DNA from: an uncultured Eubacteriales bacterium
Lineage (GTDB): Bacteria > Bacillota > Clostridia > Oscillospirales > Oscillospiraceae
Assembly: GCA_900547405.1 (NCBI GenBank)
Contig: URGL01000091.1
Coordinates: 1-5,851, forward strand
Reading direction: 5' to 3'
DNA: 5,851 bases
The notes below the pieces were generated by a model, which searched no databases, was not told where the DNA came from, and saw only the letters and a program-made list of their open reading frames with translations. This document shows, one piece after another, positions 1-5,705 of this stretch (its first letter is position 1; every line of letters begins with the position of its first letter). The translations under genes were made by a program, and so were the position numbers.

Positions 1-110
1 CACTGACGGCAGGGAAGAGCTACAGCGTCCAGCTGGAACTCACCCCTGAAAACGCCGCGGAAAACACGAAACCCACCACCATAAAGCTGACCGTGAAAGT
101 CATGAAGTAA
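1..110 (+). CDS. 3' end of an unidentified protein gene, probably secreted or surface-exposed (partial)
   Basis: An open frame enters from the left edge and ends at a TAA at 108-110; only the last 35 codons are present. The visible tail alternates hydrophobic and polar residues (SYSVQLELTPE, then TTIKLTVKVMK), the pattern of two beta strands joined by a polar turn. This resembles the closing strands of an immunoglobulin-like or similar extracellular beta-sandwich domain, but too little remains to name a family. It ends seven bases before a strong intrinsic terminator, which supports a real gene end. Reading frame and stop are seen directly; extracellular location is inference from strand composition only. 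Confidence 0.6.
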   Translation, partial: LTAGKSYSVQLELTPENAAENTKPTTIKLTVKVMK

Positions 111-116
111 ATGGAT

Positions 117-150
117 GCCCCGGAAGGCTGGACCTTCCGGGGCGTTTTTT
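117..150 (+). terminator. Intrinsic terminator of the left-edge gene
   Basis: An 11-bp perfect GC-rich stem (117-127 pairing with 133-143) closes a 5-base loop and is followed by G and six T residues (145-150). It starts seven bases after the upstream stop codon, a textbook Rho-independent terminator for transcription from the left. Confidence 0.93.
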
Positions 151-195
151 GTGGTTAGAAAAGACGGCCAATCAAAAAATGTACTTATAACTCAG

Positions 196-219
196 AAAAA
201 CCGCCTAAAAGGCGGTTTT
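196..219 (-). terminator. Terminator of the tRNA-Pro gene, nearly symmetric
   Basis: CCGCC (201-205) pairs with GGCGG (211-215) around a 5-base loop, and the stem is extended by flanking A/T tracts (196-200 and 216-219). On the minus strand the hairpin begins about 10 bases after the encoded CCA end of the tRNA and is followed by five U residues. It is almost symmetric, so it may also stop leftover plus-strand transcription. Confidence 0.85.
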
Positions 220-229
220 CCAAGAAAAG

Positions 230-305
230 TGGTCCGAGTGACAGGATTCGAACCTGCGGCATCCTGCTCCCAAAGCAGGCGCGCTACCAGCTGCGCTACA
301 CCCGG
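230..305 (-). tRNA. tRNA-Pro, anticodon UGG, CCA end encoded
   Basis: Read on the minus strand the cloverleaf is complete. The acceptor arm CCGGGTG (305-299) pairs with CACTCGG (240-234), with one G-T wobble. The D arm has GCGC/GCGC with loop AGCTGGTA. The anticodon stem is CCTGC/GCAGG with loop TTTGGGA, placing anticodon TGG at complement 270-272. The T arm has the invariant TTCGAAT loop. The discriminator base is A (233) and CCA is encoded at 232-230. A UGG anticodon reads CCA and CCG, and often all proline codons when U34 is modified. The gene stands alone with its own promoter and terminator and lies head to head with the TraX-like gene. No variable-arm or loop anomalies were seen. Confidence 0.97.
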
Positions 306-316
306 ATACAGCTGCT

Positions 317-345
317 ATTATACCGGAAAAGAAAGGAAAATGCAA
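317..345 (-). promoter_or_regulatory. Sigma-A promoter of tRNA-Pro
   Basis: On the minus strand TTGCAT (345-340) and a consensus TATAAT (322-317) are separated by exactly 17 bases. The predicted start is near 310, leaving a leader of only about five bases before the mature tRNA 5' end. Confidence 0.85.
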
Positions 346-372
346 TAGAAATTTTTGGAAATCTCTCCGGGA

Positions 373-401
373 TTGCCAAAGAGGCCGGAGGCTGGTATAA
401 T
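373..401 (+). promoter_or_regulatory. Sigma-A promoter with extended -10 for the TraX-like gene
   Basis: TTGCCA (373-378), a 17-base spacer and consensus TATAAT (396-401), with TG at 393-394 forming an extended -10. The predicted start is near 408, giving a leader of about 23 bases. Its -35 lies only 27 bases from the -35 of the divergent tRNA promoter. Confidence 0.83.
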
Positions 402-430
402 GGGCGAAAAAACAGAAGGGAAGACTGCTG

Positions 431-1132
431 ATGGAACGAAAAAGAGGACTCAGTCAGGAGGCGCTGAAGGGCATCGCCTGCGTGACCATGCTGATGGACC
501 ACTATGCCGTGGTGATCCATTACAGCCTGTGGCTCCGGGTGGTGGGGCGGCTGGCGTTCCCGATTTACTGTTTCCTGATTTCCGAGGGCATGGCCCATAC
601 CCGCAATGAAAAGAAATACCTGGGAAGGCTTCTGGGGATGGCCCTGCTGTCGGAGGCGGTATACGACTGGGTGCTGTACCCGGGCGACAGCATCTGGGCC
701 CACCAGAATGTGCTGTGGACGCTGCTGTTGGGGGCGGCTATGATCGCCTGTATGAAGCGGGCAGGGGAGAGCCCCTGGCGAATCGGGCTCATGGTCCCCT
801 TTGCGCTGGCGGCAGAGGGACTGGGCAGCAGCTACGGCGGCTGGGGCATTGTCATGATCGCCCTGTTCTGGCTGACCCGGGAAGCACCCCGGGGGAATTG
901 GCTCCGGCTGGCAGGACTTGCGGTGATCAACTGGTCCATCAGCAGCATGCATATGTCCCTTCTGGGCCTGAAAGTGCCTGTGCAGGCCTTTGGGGTCTTG
1001 GCAATGATACCGATCTGGGCCTACTCCGGGGAAAAGCGGACAGGGAGCAAGGCCTTGGCCTGGGGCTTCTACCTGTTTTATCCGGTCCATCTGCTGGCGC
1101 TGTACTGGCTGCGGCAGCTGGTGTGGGGATGA
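431..1132 (+). CDS. TraX-family integral membrane protein
   Basis: A 233-residue hydrophobic protein. It matches the TraX family, whose name comes from F-plasmid TraX, which N-acetylates pilin; chromosomal relatives in Gram-positive bacteria have no established substrate. Family hallmarks visible here are the LKGIACVTMLMDH segment (residues 12-24), GRLAFPIYCFLISEG (39-53), the basic HTRNEKKYLGRLL stretch (56-68), HQNVLWTLLLG (91-101), and a C-terminal FYLFYPVHLLALYWL helix (213-227). I count about seven to eight likely membrane-spanning segments. The length is typical of stand-alone family members. The ATG is preceded by GAAGGG (415-420) about 10 bases upstream and by an excellent promoter. 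No conjugation genes are nearby, so a role in pilus transfer is unlikely; acyl transfer to a cell-surface component is a guess from the family. No clear terminator follows the gene, so some read-through toward the transporter operon is possible. Confidence 0.88.
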   Translation: MERKRGLSQEALKGIACVTMLMDHYAVVIHYSLWLRVVGRLAFPIYCFLISEGMAHTRNEKKYLGRLLGMALLSEAVYDWVLYPGDSIWAHQNVLWTLLLGAAMIACMKRAGESPWRIGLMVPFALAAEGLGSSYGGWGIVMIALFWLTREAPRGNWLRLAGLAVINWSISSMHMSLLGLKVPVQAFGVLAMIPIWAYSGEKRTGSKALAWGFYLFYPVHLLALYWLRQLVWG

Positions 1133-1138
1133 CCGGAG

Positions 1139-1154
1139 ACGGCTGTATATGCAC
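1139..1154 (-). repeat. Divergent partial copy of the 19-bp upstream motif
   Basis: ACGGCTGTATATGCA here differs from ACGGCTATATGCA at 1323-1335 only by a 2-base insertion. It carries the TGCATA and GCCGT halves of the motif in inverted orientation but lacks the AAAT end. It is the weakest member of the cluster. Confidence 0.4.
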
Positions 1155-1169
1155 AGACCATTTTGGACT

Positions 1170-1207
1170 CTTGCATAATGCCGTAAATCTTGCAAAAGGC
1201 CGTAAAT
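1170..1207 (+). repeat. Tandem pair of 19-bp direct repeats
   Basis: Unit 1 is CTTGCATAATGCCGTAAAT (1170-1188) and unit 2 is CTTGCAAAAGGCCGTAAAT (1189-1207). They are exactly adjacent and identical at 17 of 19 positions. Within unit 1, GCATAATGC (1173-1181) is itself a perfect inverted repeat. The arrangement suits a tandem operator for a DNA-binding regulator upstream of the transporter operon, but no regulator is identified in the window. Confidence 0.7.
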
Positions 1208-1318
1208 AAAAATAGCACGGTTTGACTATGCTTGAACTGTAGAAAACAGATTGACATAGCAGCTATAAATTGGTGATAGTGACGGAAAAATAGCGCAATA
1301 TTCACAATAATCATGTAT

Positions 1319-1337
1319 ATTTACGGCTATATGCAGT
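1319..1337 (-). repeat. Inverted copy of the 19-bp motif
   Basis: Read on the minus strand this is ACTGCATATAGCCGTAAAT, identical to tandem unit 1 at 15 of 19 positions, including the full GCCGTAAAT end. It lies about 52 bases upstream of the -35 box of the TAXI promoter, facing the tandem pair, an arrangement compatible with looping or cooperative binding. Confidence 0.6.
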
Positions 1338-1388
1338 AAAAGACCGAAAACAAATGTCCTCCGTGAAAAAATCCTTGCAATTTTGCTA

Positions 1389-1417
1389 TTGAAAAAATGC
1401 AAAAACTGTGGTATCAT
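1389..1417 (+). promoter_or_regulatory. Sigma-A promoter with extended -10 for the TRAP-TAXI operon
   Basis: TTGAAA (1389-1394), a 17-base spacer and TATCAT (1412-1417), with TG at 1409-1410 as an extended -10. The predicted start is near 1424, giving a leader of about 44 bases that holds the ribosome binding site. It lies downstream of the 19-bp repeat cluster, so those repeats are in the position of upstream regulatory sites. Confidence 0.82.
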
Positions 1418-1452
1418 TCATCCATGAAGTTTTTGGAGCAGCCAAAAACAAG

Positions 1453-1459
1453 AAGGAGG
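1453..1459 (+). promoter_or_regulatory. Ribosome binding site fixing the TAXI start
   Basis: AAGGAGG lies 8 bases before the ATG at 1468. It selects this start over an in-frame GTG at 1408, which falls inside the promoter between the -35 and -10 boxes and would put 20 unrelated residues before the signal peptide. Confidence 0.92.
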
Positions 1460-1467
1460 AAACATCT

Positions 1468-2442
1468 ATGAAAATGAAGAAGCTGTTCACGTTGGCCCTG
1501 AGTGCCGCCCTGACATTGTCCCTGGCCGCCTGCGGCGGCGGGAGCGCTGCCTCCGCTACCAAGATGACCATGGGTACCGGCGGCTCTGCCGGCACCTATT
1601 ACGGCTACGGCGGAGTGCTGGGCCAGTATATTAAGAATAAGGCCGGCATTGATGTGACCGTGGTTGCCACCGACGGCTCCAAGGCCAACATCCAGGGCAT
1701 TGCCGCCGGTGACTATCAGCTGGGCACCGTCCAGTCCGACACCATGTCCTACGCCTGGGAAGGCACCCGGGCCTTCGAGTCCACCGGCAAGGTGGATTCC
1801 TTCCGGGTGGTAGCCGGTCTTTACGCCGAATCCGTCCAGCTGGTGACCATGGATCCGAACATCAAGACCCCTGCTGACCTGAAGGGCAAGGCCGTTTCCA
1901 TCGGCGCTCCCGGCTCCGGCGTTTACTTCAACGCCATTGACGTGCTGAATGCCGCCGGCCTGACGGAGAATGACATCAGCGCCCAGTACCAGAGCTTCGC
2001 CGATTCCGCCGATGCTCTGAAGGACGGCAAGATCGACGCCGCCTTCGTGGTGGCCGGTGCGCCTACCCCCGCCATCACCGAGCTGTGCACCACCAATTCC
2101 GCTTACCTGGTCCCCATCGACGGTGCCGTTGCCGACGCCATGATGGCCTCCTGCCCCTTCTACACGGCCTATCAGATCCCCGCCGGTACTTACCCCGGAC
2201 AGGATGAGGACGTGACCACCGTTACCGTCAAGGCCACGCTGATCGTCTCTGCCTCCGCCTCTGAGGACGATGTCTACAAGCTCACCGCCGCCATCTTCGA
2301 CAACGCCGCCGACATCGCCAAGGAAAACGGCAAGGGCGCGGAGCTGAGCCTGGAGAACGCCACCACCGGCATGACCGCCCCCTTCCACAAGGGCGCTGCC
2401 AAGTACTTTGCTGAAAAGGGCATTACCGTAGACGCGCAGTAA
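1468..2442 (+). CDS. TAXI-family TRAP transporter solute-binding lipoprotein
   Basis: A 324-residue precursor for the extracytoplasmic receptor of a TRAP transporter of the TAXI (TRAP-associated extracytoplasmic immunogenic) type. The N-terminus has a lipoprotein signal: basic MKMKK, a hydrophobic stretch, and lipobox LAAC at 19-22, so Cys22 should be lipidated and the protein held on the outer face of the membrane. After a short G/S/A-rich linker come family features: GTGGSAGTYYGYGGVLGQYI (36-55), the ligand-cleft segment SIGAPGSG (144-151), an inter-lobe region near KDGKIDAAFVVAGAP (185-199), PAGTYPGQDEDVTTV (238-252), and a C-terminal PFHKGAAKYFAEKG (305-318). Length is normal. TAXI proteins studied elsewhere bind glutamate or 2-oxoglutarate-like ligands; the ligand here cannot be read from sequence. 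Codons are very strongly C-ending (GCC, ACC, GGC), consistent with high expression. It is the first gene of an operon with the fused permease. Confidence 0.95.
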   Translation: MKMKKLFTLALSAALTLSLAACGGGSAASATKMTMGTGGSAGTYYGYGGVLGQYIKNKAGIDVTVVATDGSKANIQGIAAGDYQLGTVQSDTMSYAWEGTRAFESTGKVDSFRVVAGLYAESVQLVTMDPNIKTPADLKGKAVSIGAPGSGVYFNAIDVLNAAGLTENDISAQYQSFADSADALKDGKIDAAFVVAGAPTPAITELCTTNSAYLVPIDGAVADAMMASCPFYTAYQIPAGTYPGQDEDVTTVTVKATLIVSASASEDDVYKLTAAIFDNAADIAKENGKGAELSLENATTGMTAPFHKGAAKYFAEKGITVDAQ

Positions 2443-2447
2443 GCAAG

Positions 2448-2500
2448 ACCCTCTCCTGGGAGAGGGTGGACCGGGCAAAGCCCGGGACGGGTGTGGGGCG
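2448..2500 (+). repeat. Double-hairpin intergenic repeat, copy A
   Basis: Hairpin 1 pairs ACCCTCTC (2448-2455) with GAGAGGGT (2460-2467). The linker TGGA leads to hairpin 2, CCGGGC (2471-2476) with GCCCGG (2480-2485) and a 3-base loop. The tail GGACGGGTGTGGGG follows. This is the same architecture as copy C at the right edge and, inverted, copy B. It starts five bases after the TAXI stop codon and has no U-tract, so it is not a standard terminator. Confidence 0.78.
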
Positions 2501-2522
2501 AGAAGCAGGATCGACCTGGTGC

Positions 2523-2574
2523 CGCCCCTCATCCGTCTCGGCCCCGCCGAGCCACCTTCCCCCGGGGGAAGGCT
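2523..2574 (-). repeat. Double-hairpin intergenic repeat, copy B (inverted)
   Basis: Read on the minus strand: hairpin 1 is an 18-base perfect palindrome, CCTTCCCCC followed by its complement (2572-2555). The linker TGG leads to hairpin 2, CTCGGC with GCCGAG around a 3-base loop (2551-2537). The tail ACGGATGAGGGG ends near 2525. Compared with copies A and C, the hairpin 2 arms differ on both sides so that pairing is kept. Confidence 0.78.
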
Positions 2575-2577
2575 AAG

Positions 2578-2626
2578 GGAACGCTGAAGAAATCGCCCTG
2601 CCCCAAGACGATTTCTCCAGCGTTTC
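2578..2626 (+). other. Long stem-loop just upstream of the permease ribosome binding site
   Basis: AACGCTGAAGAAATCG (2580-2595) is the reverse complement of 2609-2624 except at one position, closing a 13-base loop. G2579-T2625 and G2578-C2626 extend it to 18 positions. It ends 15 bases before the Shine-Dalgarno sequence (2642-2647). No U-tract follows, so a role in mRNA stability or translation is more likely than termination. It may also be part of the neighbouring repeat composite. Confidence 0.65.
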
Positions 2627-2653
2627 AAATCAGGAAACGAGAAGGAGACTGTT

Positions 2654-4600
2654 ATGAGCTTGTTCAAGAAGAAAAACAAAGCCGAGGAGCCCATGGATCT
2701 GGACTCCGTCATGAAGAAATATGACCAGGAGTCCAACGTCCGGATCTGGGAGGGGACTCCCCGGATCGTGGTCAATGTGATCCTGGCGACTTTTGCGCTG
2801 TTTTGCCTGTATGTGACTCTGTTTGCCAGCTGGCTGGAGGAGCTGCGGCTGACCACCTTTGTGGCCTGGATCATTTTCATAGGGTTCCTGGTGTTCCCGG
2901 CCAGAAAGACCCACCAAAGACCCAATCATATCCCCTGGTATGACATCGTGATGATGGTGCTGGGCACCGGTGCGTTCCTGTATTACGCCGCCAATGCCAA
3001 GACCATCATCCAGCAGGGCAGCATCTTCGCGCCCTATCAGATCATCATCGGTGTAGTGGGCGTTCTGGCGCTGGCGGAGGTCTGCCGCAGAAGCGTGGGC
3101 CTGCCCATCCTGATCGTGGCCGGGTGCTTCCTGGTGTACGCCCTGACTGCCGGACTTTCCAACCCCAGCCTCTGGGGCAAGCTGAACTACACCATCCGCT
3201 ACCTGTTCTATGGCAAGGAGGGCGTTCTGTCTACCCCCATTAACGTGTGCTCCAAGTTCATTGTGGTCTTCATCGTCTTCGGGGCCTTCCTGGAGCGGAC
3301 CGGCATTGCCGACTACTTCATCCAGATGTCCAACGGACTGGTGGGCCGGTTCTCCGGCGGCCCCGCCAAGGTTGCCGTGGTGGCCAGCGCCCTGGAGGGC
3401 GTTGTCTCCGGCTCTTCCGTGGCGAATACCGTGGGCTCCGGAGCCGTGACCATTCCGCTGATGAAAAAGGCGGGCTACAAGCCGGAGTTTGCCGGAGCCG
3501 CGGAAGCTGCCGCCTCTACCGGTGGGCAGATCATGCCCCCCATCATGGGTGCTGCCGCCTTCCTGATGGCGGACTATGTCCAGCTTCCCTACGGTCAGAT
3601 CGCCCTGAAGGCGGTGCTGCCCGCCCTGCTGTACTTTACCGGTATTTTCATCTCCGTCCACCTGGAGGCCAAAAAGGTTGGGCTGAAGGGCCTGCCTAAG
3701 GAAGAATTGCCGAAGCTGAAGCCGCTGCTGAAAAAGAGCTATCTGCTGCTGCCTCTGGTTTTGCTGATCTACCTGGTCAGCACCAGCCAGAAGAGCATCC
3801 AGTACGCCGCCGCCCTTTCCATCGTGGCCTGCATCGTCGTCACCCTCTTCAGCCGGGAGACCCGGATCACCCCCATGCGCCTTCTGGAAGCTTTGGCCGC
3901 CGGAGGCCAGGGCTCCATCACTGTGGCTGCCGCCTGCGGCATTGCCGGAATCATTGCCGGTACCATTACCATGACGGGCCTGGCCAACGTGATCATCAAC
4001 GGCATCGTGGTCCTGGCCGGTGACAGCGTGCTCATTGCCCTGTTCCTGACCATGATCTGCTGCATCGTCCTGGGTATGGGCGTGCCCACCACCGCCACCT
4101 ACTGCATCATGGCCGCCACCTGCGCCCCCATCCTGGTCCGGATGGGTGTGCCAATGGTTGCCGCCCACTTCTTTGTGTTCTACTTCGGCATTGTGGCTGA
4201 CCTGACGCCTCCTGTGGCCCTGGCTGCCTACGCCGGTGCCGCCATTGCCCAGGCCAACCCCATGAAGACCGCCATCCAGGCGACCAAATTGGCCATCGGC
4301 GCCTTCATCGTGCCCTATGCCTTTGCTCTGAGCCCCTCTATGCTGCTCATCGACACCACGGCCATGGAGGTCATCCTCATCACCATCACCTCCCTCATCG
4401 GCATTGCCTCCGTTTCCGCTGCCATGGAAGGATACATTATGGGTAACCTCAACTGGCTCCAGCGGGTTCTGATGCTGGTGGGCGGTCTGATGATGATCTA
4501 CCCCGGTGCCACGACCGATGCCATCGGCATTGCCCTGTCCGGTGCGGTGGTCGTCCTGAAGCTTGTGCAGAACAAGAAAATGAAGGCCCAGCTGGCCTGA
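2654..4600 (+). CDS. TRAP transporter permease, fused small and large subunits (4TM/12TM)
   Basis: A 648-residue integral membrane protein matching the fused DctQM permeases that partner TAXI receptors; it should import the receptor-delivered solute using a sodium or proton gradient. After a charged cytoplasmic N-terminus (1-33), four hydrophobic segments between about 35 and 165 form the DctQ-like part. The remainder is the DctM-like transport domain. Diagnostic stretches are GRFSGGPAKVAVVASALEG (231-249), SGSSVANTVGSGAVTIPLMK (252-271), STGGQIMPPIMGAAAFLMAD (288-307), and the second inverted-repeat half GMGVPTTATYCIMAA (474-488) with FGIVADLTPPVALAAYAGAA (511-530). Length is usual for the family. 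The ATG is preceded by AAGGAG (2642-2647) with 6-base spacing. The gene lies 211 bp after the TAXI gene in the same direction, with hairpin-forming repeats between, and no promoter was recognised in the gap. A bidirectional terminator follows directly. Confidence 0.96.
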   Translation: MSLFKKKNKAEEPMDLDSVMKKYDQESNVRIWEGTPRIVVNVILATFALFCLYVTLFASWLEELRLTTFVAWIIFIGFLVFPARKTHQRPNHIPWYDIVMMVLGTGAFLYYAANAKTIIQQGSIFAPYQIIIGVVGVLALAEVCRRSVGLPILIVAGCFLVYALTAGLSNPSLWGKLNYTIRYLFYGKEGVLSTPINVCSKFIVVFIVFGAFLERTGIADYFIQMSNGLVGRFSGGPAKVAVVASALEGVVSGSSVANTVGSGAVTIPLMKKAGYKPEFAGAAEAAASTGGQIMPPIMGAAAFLMADYVQLPYGQIALKAVLPALLYFTGIFISVHLEAKKVGLKGLPKEELPKLKPLLKKSYLLLPLVLLIYLVSTSQKSIQYAAALSIVACIVVTLFSRETRITPMRLLEALAAGGQGSITVAAACGIAGIIAGTITMTGLANVIINGIVVLAGDSVLIALFLTMICCIVLGMGVPTTATYCIMAATCAPILVRMGVPMVAAHFFVFYFGIVADLTPPVALAAYAGAAIAQANPMKTAIQATKLAIGAFIVPYAFALSPSMLLIDTTAMEVILITITSLIGIASVSAAMEGYIMGNLNWLQRVLMLVGGLMMIYPGATTDAIGIALSGAVVVLKLVQNKKMKAQLA

Positions 4601-4608
4601 CGGTTTCG

Positions 4609-4648
4609 AAAAAAAGCAGGTCCTTTCCAAGTGAAGGGACCTGCTTTT
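4609..4648. terminator. Bidirectional terminator between the convergent permease and DAHP synthase genes
   Basis: A stem of 16 paired positions (4612-4627 with 4633-4648, core GCAGGTCC/GGACCTGC, one wobble) closes a 5-base loop. The plus strand ends in TTTT (4645-4648). The minus strand reads into seven U residues (complement of 4609-4615), so it is stronger for the DAHP synthase transcript. It lies 8 bases after the permease stop and 18 bases after the DAHP synthase stop. Confidence 0.92.
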
Positions 4649-4666
4649 GCCATATCCTGGGGGGCG

Positions 4667-5695
4667 TTACGCCATCTGGGCAATCTCGAAGATCAGTCGT
4701 TCCGTCTTCTCCCAGCCCAGGCAGGCGTCGGTGATGGATTTTCCGTAGACACCTCCGCCGATTTTCTGGTTGCCGTCTTCAATGTAGCTTTCCACCATGA
4801 AGCCCTTTACCAGGCTGTGGATGCCGGAGTCGAAGCCCCGGCTCTGGAGGACCTCCCGGATAATGCGGCCCTGCTGGAAGGGGTCCTTGCCGGAGTTGGC
4901 GTGGTTGGCGTCGATGATGACGGCGGGATTCTGGAGGCCCTGCTCCTCGTAAAGCCGGTGGAGGAACATCAGGTCCTCGTAATGGTAGTTGGGCCGGGGG
5001 TCGCCGTGCTTGTTGGTGTAGCCCCGGAGGATGGCGTGGGCGTAGGGGTTGCCGGTGGAAGTAGCCTCCCAGCCGCGGTAGATGAAGGTGTGGCTGTGCT
5101 GGGCGGCATTGATGGAGTTCATCATGACAGACAGGTCCCCGCCGGTGGGGTTCTTCATGCCTACGGGCACGGAGATGCCGGAGCTGGTGAGCCGGTGCTG
5201 CTGGTCCTCCACGGACCGGGCCCCCACGGCCACATAGGCCAGCACATCGTCCAGATATTTGTAGTTCTCAGGGTAGAGCATTTCATCGGCGCAGGAGAAG
5301 CCTGTCTCCCGCAGGACCCGCATATGGAGCTCCCGGATGGCGATCAGGCCCTTCAGCATATCCGGGGCGGCGTTGGGGTCCGGCTGGTGGAGCATGCCCT
5401 TGTAGCCCGCTCCGGTGGTCCGTGGCTTGTTGGTATAGACCCGGGGGATGATCAGCAGCCGGCCCTTCACCTGCTCCTGGATGGGTACCAGCCGGGAAAT
5501 GTAATCCAGCACGCTGTCCTCCCGGTCTGCCGAGCAGGGCCCGATGATGAGGGCCAGGCGGCTGTCCTGGCCGGAGAGGATGGCCTTCAGCTCCCGGTCC
5601 CGCCGGTCAAATACCTCCGCCATCTCCACGGTGACCGGGTACTCCTTCTTGAGGTCATAGGGGATGGTCAGCTTGCGTTTGAAATCCATATTCAT
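4667..5695 (-). CDS. aroF: Class I DAHP synthase (3-deoxy-7-phosphoheptulonate synthase), AroF/G/H type
   Basis: A 342-residue cytoplasmic enzyme joining phosphoenolpyruvate and erythrose 4-phosphate to DAHP, the first step of the shikimate pathway to aromatic amino acids. It aligns by eye along the whole length of E. coli AroG (350 residues). Metal ligands are all present: Cys54 in GPCSAD, His265 in ANHANS, Glu302 in MVESY, and Asp323 in SITDAC. Substrate-binding stretches RVYTNKPRTT (85-94), GARSVEDQQHR (158-168), VGMKNPTGG (178-186) and AILRG are intact. The N-terminal extension before the barrel, which carries the allosteric site in characterised AroF/G/H enzymes, is present, so feedback inhibition is likely, but the effector amino acid cannot be told; the paralogue letter is therefore nominal. 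The ATG at 5695 is preferred: AAGGA lies 10 bases upstream, while a second ATG at 5689 would be 16 away. The frame stays open upstream to 5815, but that stretch covers the promoter and a repeat. No Trp/Phe/Tyr leader peptide or attenuator is visible. Confidence 0.96.
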   Translation of the reverse strand: MNMDFKRKLTIPYDLKKEYPVTVEMAEVFDRRDRELKAILSGQDSRLALIIGPCSADREDSVLDYISRLVPIQEQVKGRLLIIPRVYTNKPRTTGAGYKGMLHQPDPNAAPDMLKGLIAIRELHMRVLRETGFSCADEMLYPENYKYLDDVLAYVAVGARSVEDQQHRLTSSGISVPVGMKNPTGGDLSVMMNSINAAQHSHTFIYRGWEATSTGNPYAHAILRGYTNKHGDPRPNYHYEDLMFLHRLYEEQGLQNPAVIIDANHANSGKDPFQQGRIIREVLQSRGFDSGIHSLVKGFMVESYIEDGNQKIGGGVYGKSITDACLGWEKTERLIFEIAQMA

Positions 5696-5705
5696 GATCT
5701 TTGCG

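Larger units (their letters stand above)
1133..1388. other. AT-rich intergenic region between the TraX-like gene and the TAXI promoter
   Basis: About 255 bases without a convincing gene. Base composition drops sharply (1201-1260 is 21 G+C out of 60) against GC-rich coding flanks. It contains the 19-bp repeat cluster listed separately and a second possible promoter: consensus TTGACA at 1251-1256 with GATAGT at 1275-1280, an 18-base spacing and a weaker -10. An imperfect hairpin spans 1226-1259 (CTATG with CATAG, and CTGT with ACAG, interrupted by a bulge and a mismatch) and has no U-tract. I see no riboswitch or T-box signature. Confidence 0.6.

Noticed and set aside
230..305. The tRNA gene as an integration site for a mobile element
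   Set aside because: No integrase, no direct repeat of the tRNA 3' end and no mobility gene are visible in the window.
115..348. A 77-codon plus-strand open frame over the terminator and tRNA gene
   Set aside because: It starts inside the sequence leading into a terminator and is antisense to the tRNA, so it cannot be a real gene.
1129..1209. A 26-codon open frame whose ATG overlaps the TraX-like stop codon (ATGA)
   Set aside because: The overlap would suit translational coupling, but there is no good ribosome binding site, the product has no recognisable feature, and the second half is the 19-bp tandem repeat. Conservation in relatives would be needed.
1424..1467. Riboswitch or attenuator in the operon leader
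   Set aside because: The leader predicted from the strong promoter is only about 44 bases and shows no stable competing stems.
2448..2485. Repeat copy A as an intrinsic terminator after the TAXI gene
   Set aside because: The hairpins are strong but no U-tract follows, and the permease downstream has a good ribosome binding site and no promoter of its own that I can see. Partial termination or 3'-end stabilisation remains possible.
1414..2925. A 503-codon minus-strand open frame opposite the TAXI gene
   Set aside because: It is glycine-rich shadow sequence, continuous only because of the C-ending codons of the TAXI gene, and it crosses the inverted repeats.
2630..4630. A 666-codon open frame on the minus strand opposite the permease gene, rich in His, Gly and Gln
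   Set aside because: It is a mirror of the strongly biased codon use of the permease; the product is low-complexity, lacks a ribosome binding site, and overlaps a gene with unmistakable family motifs.
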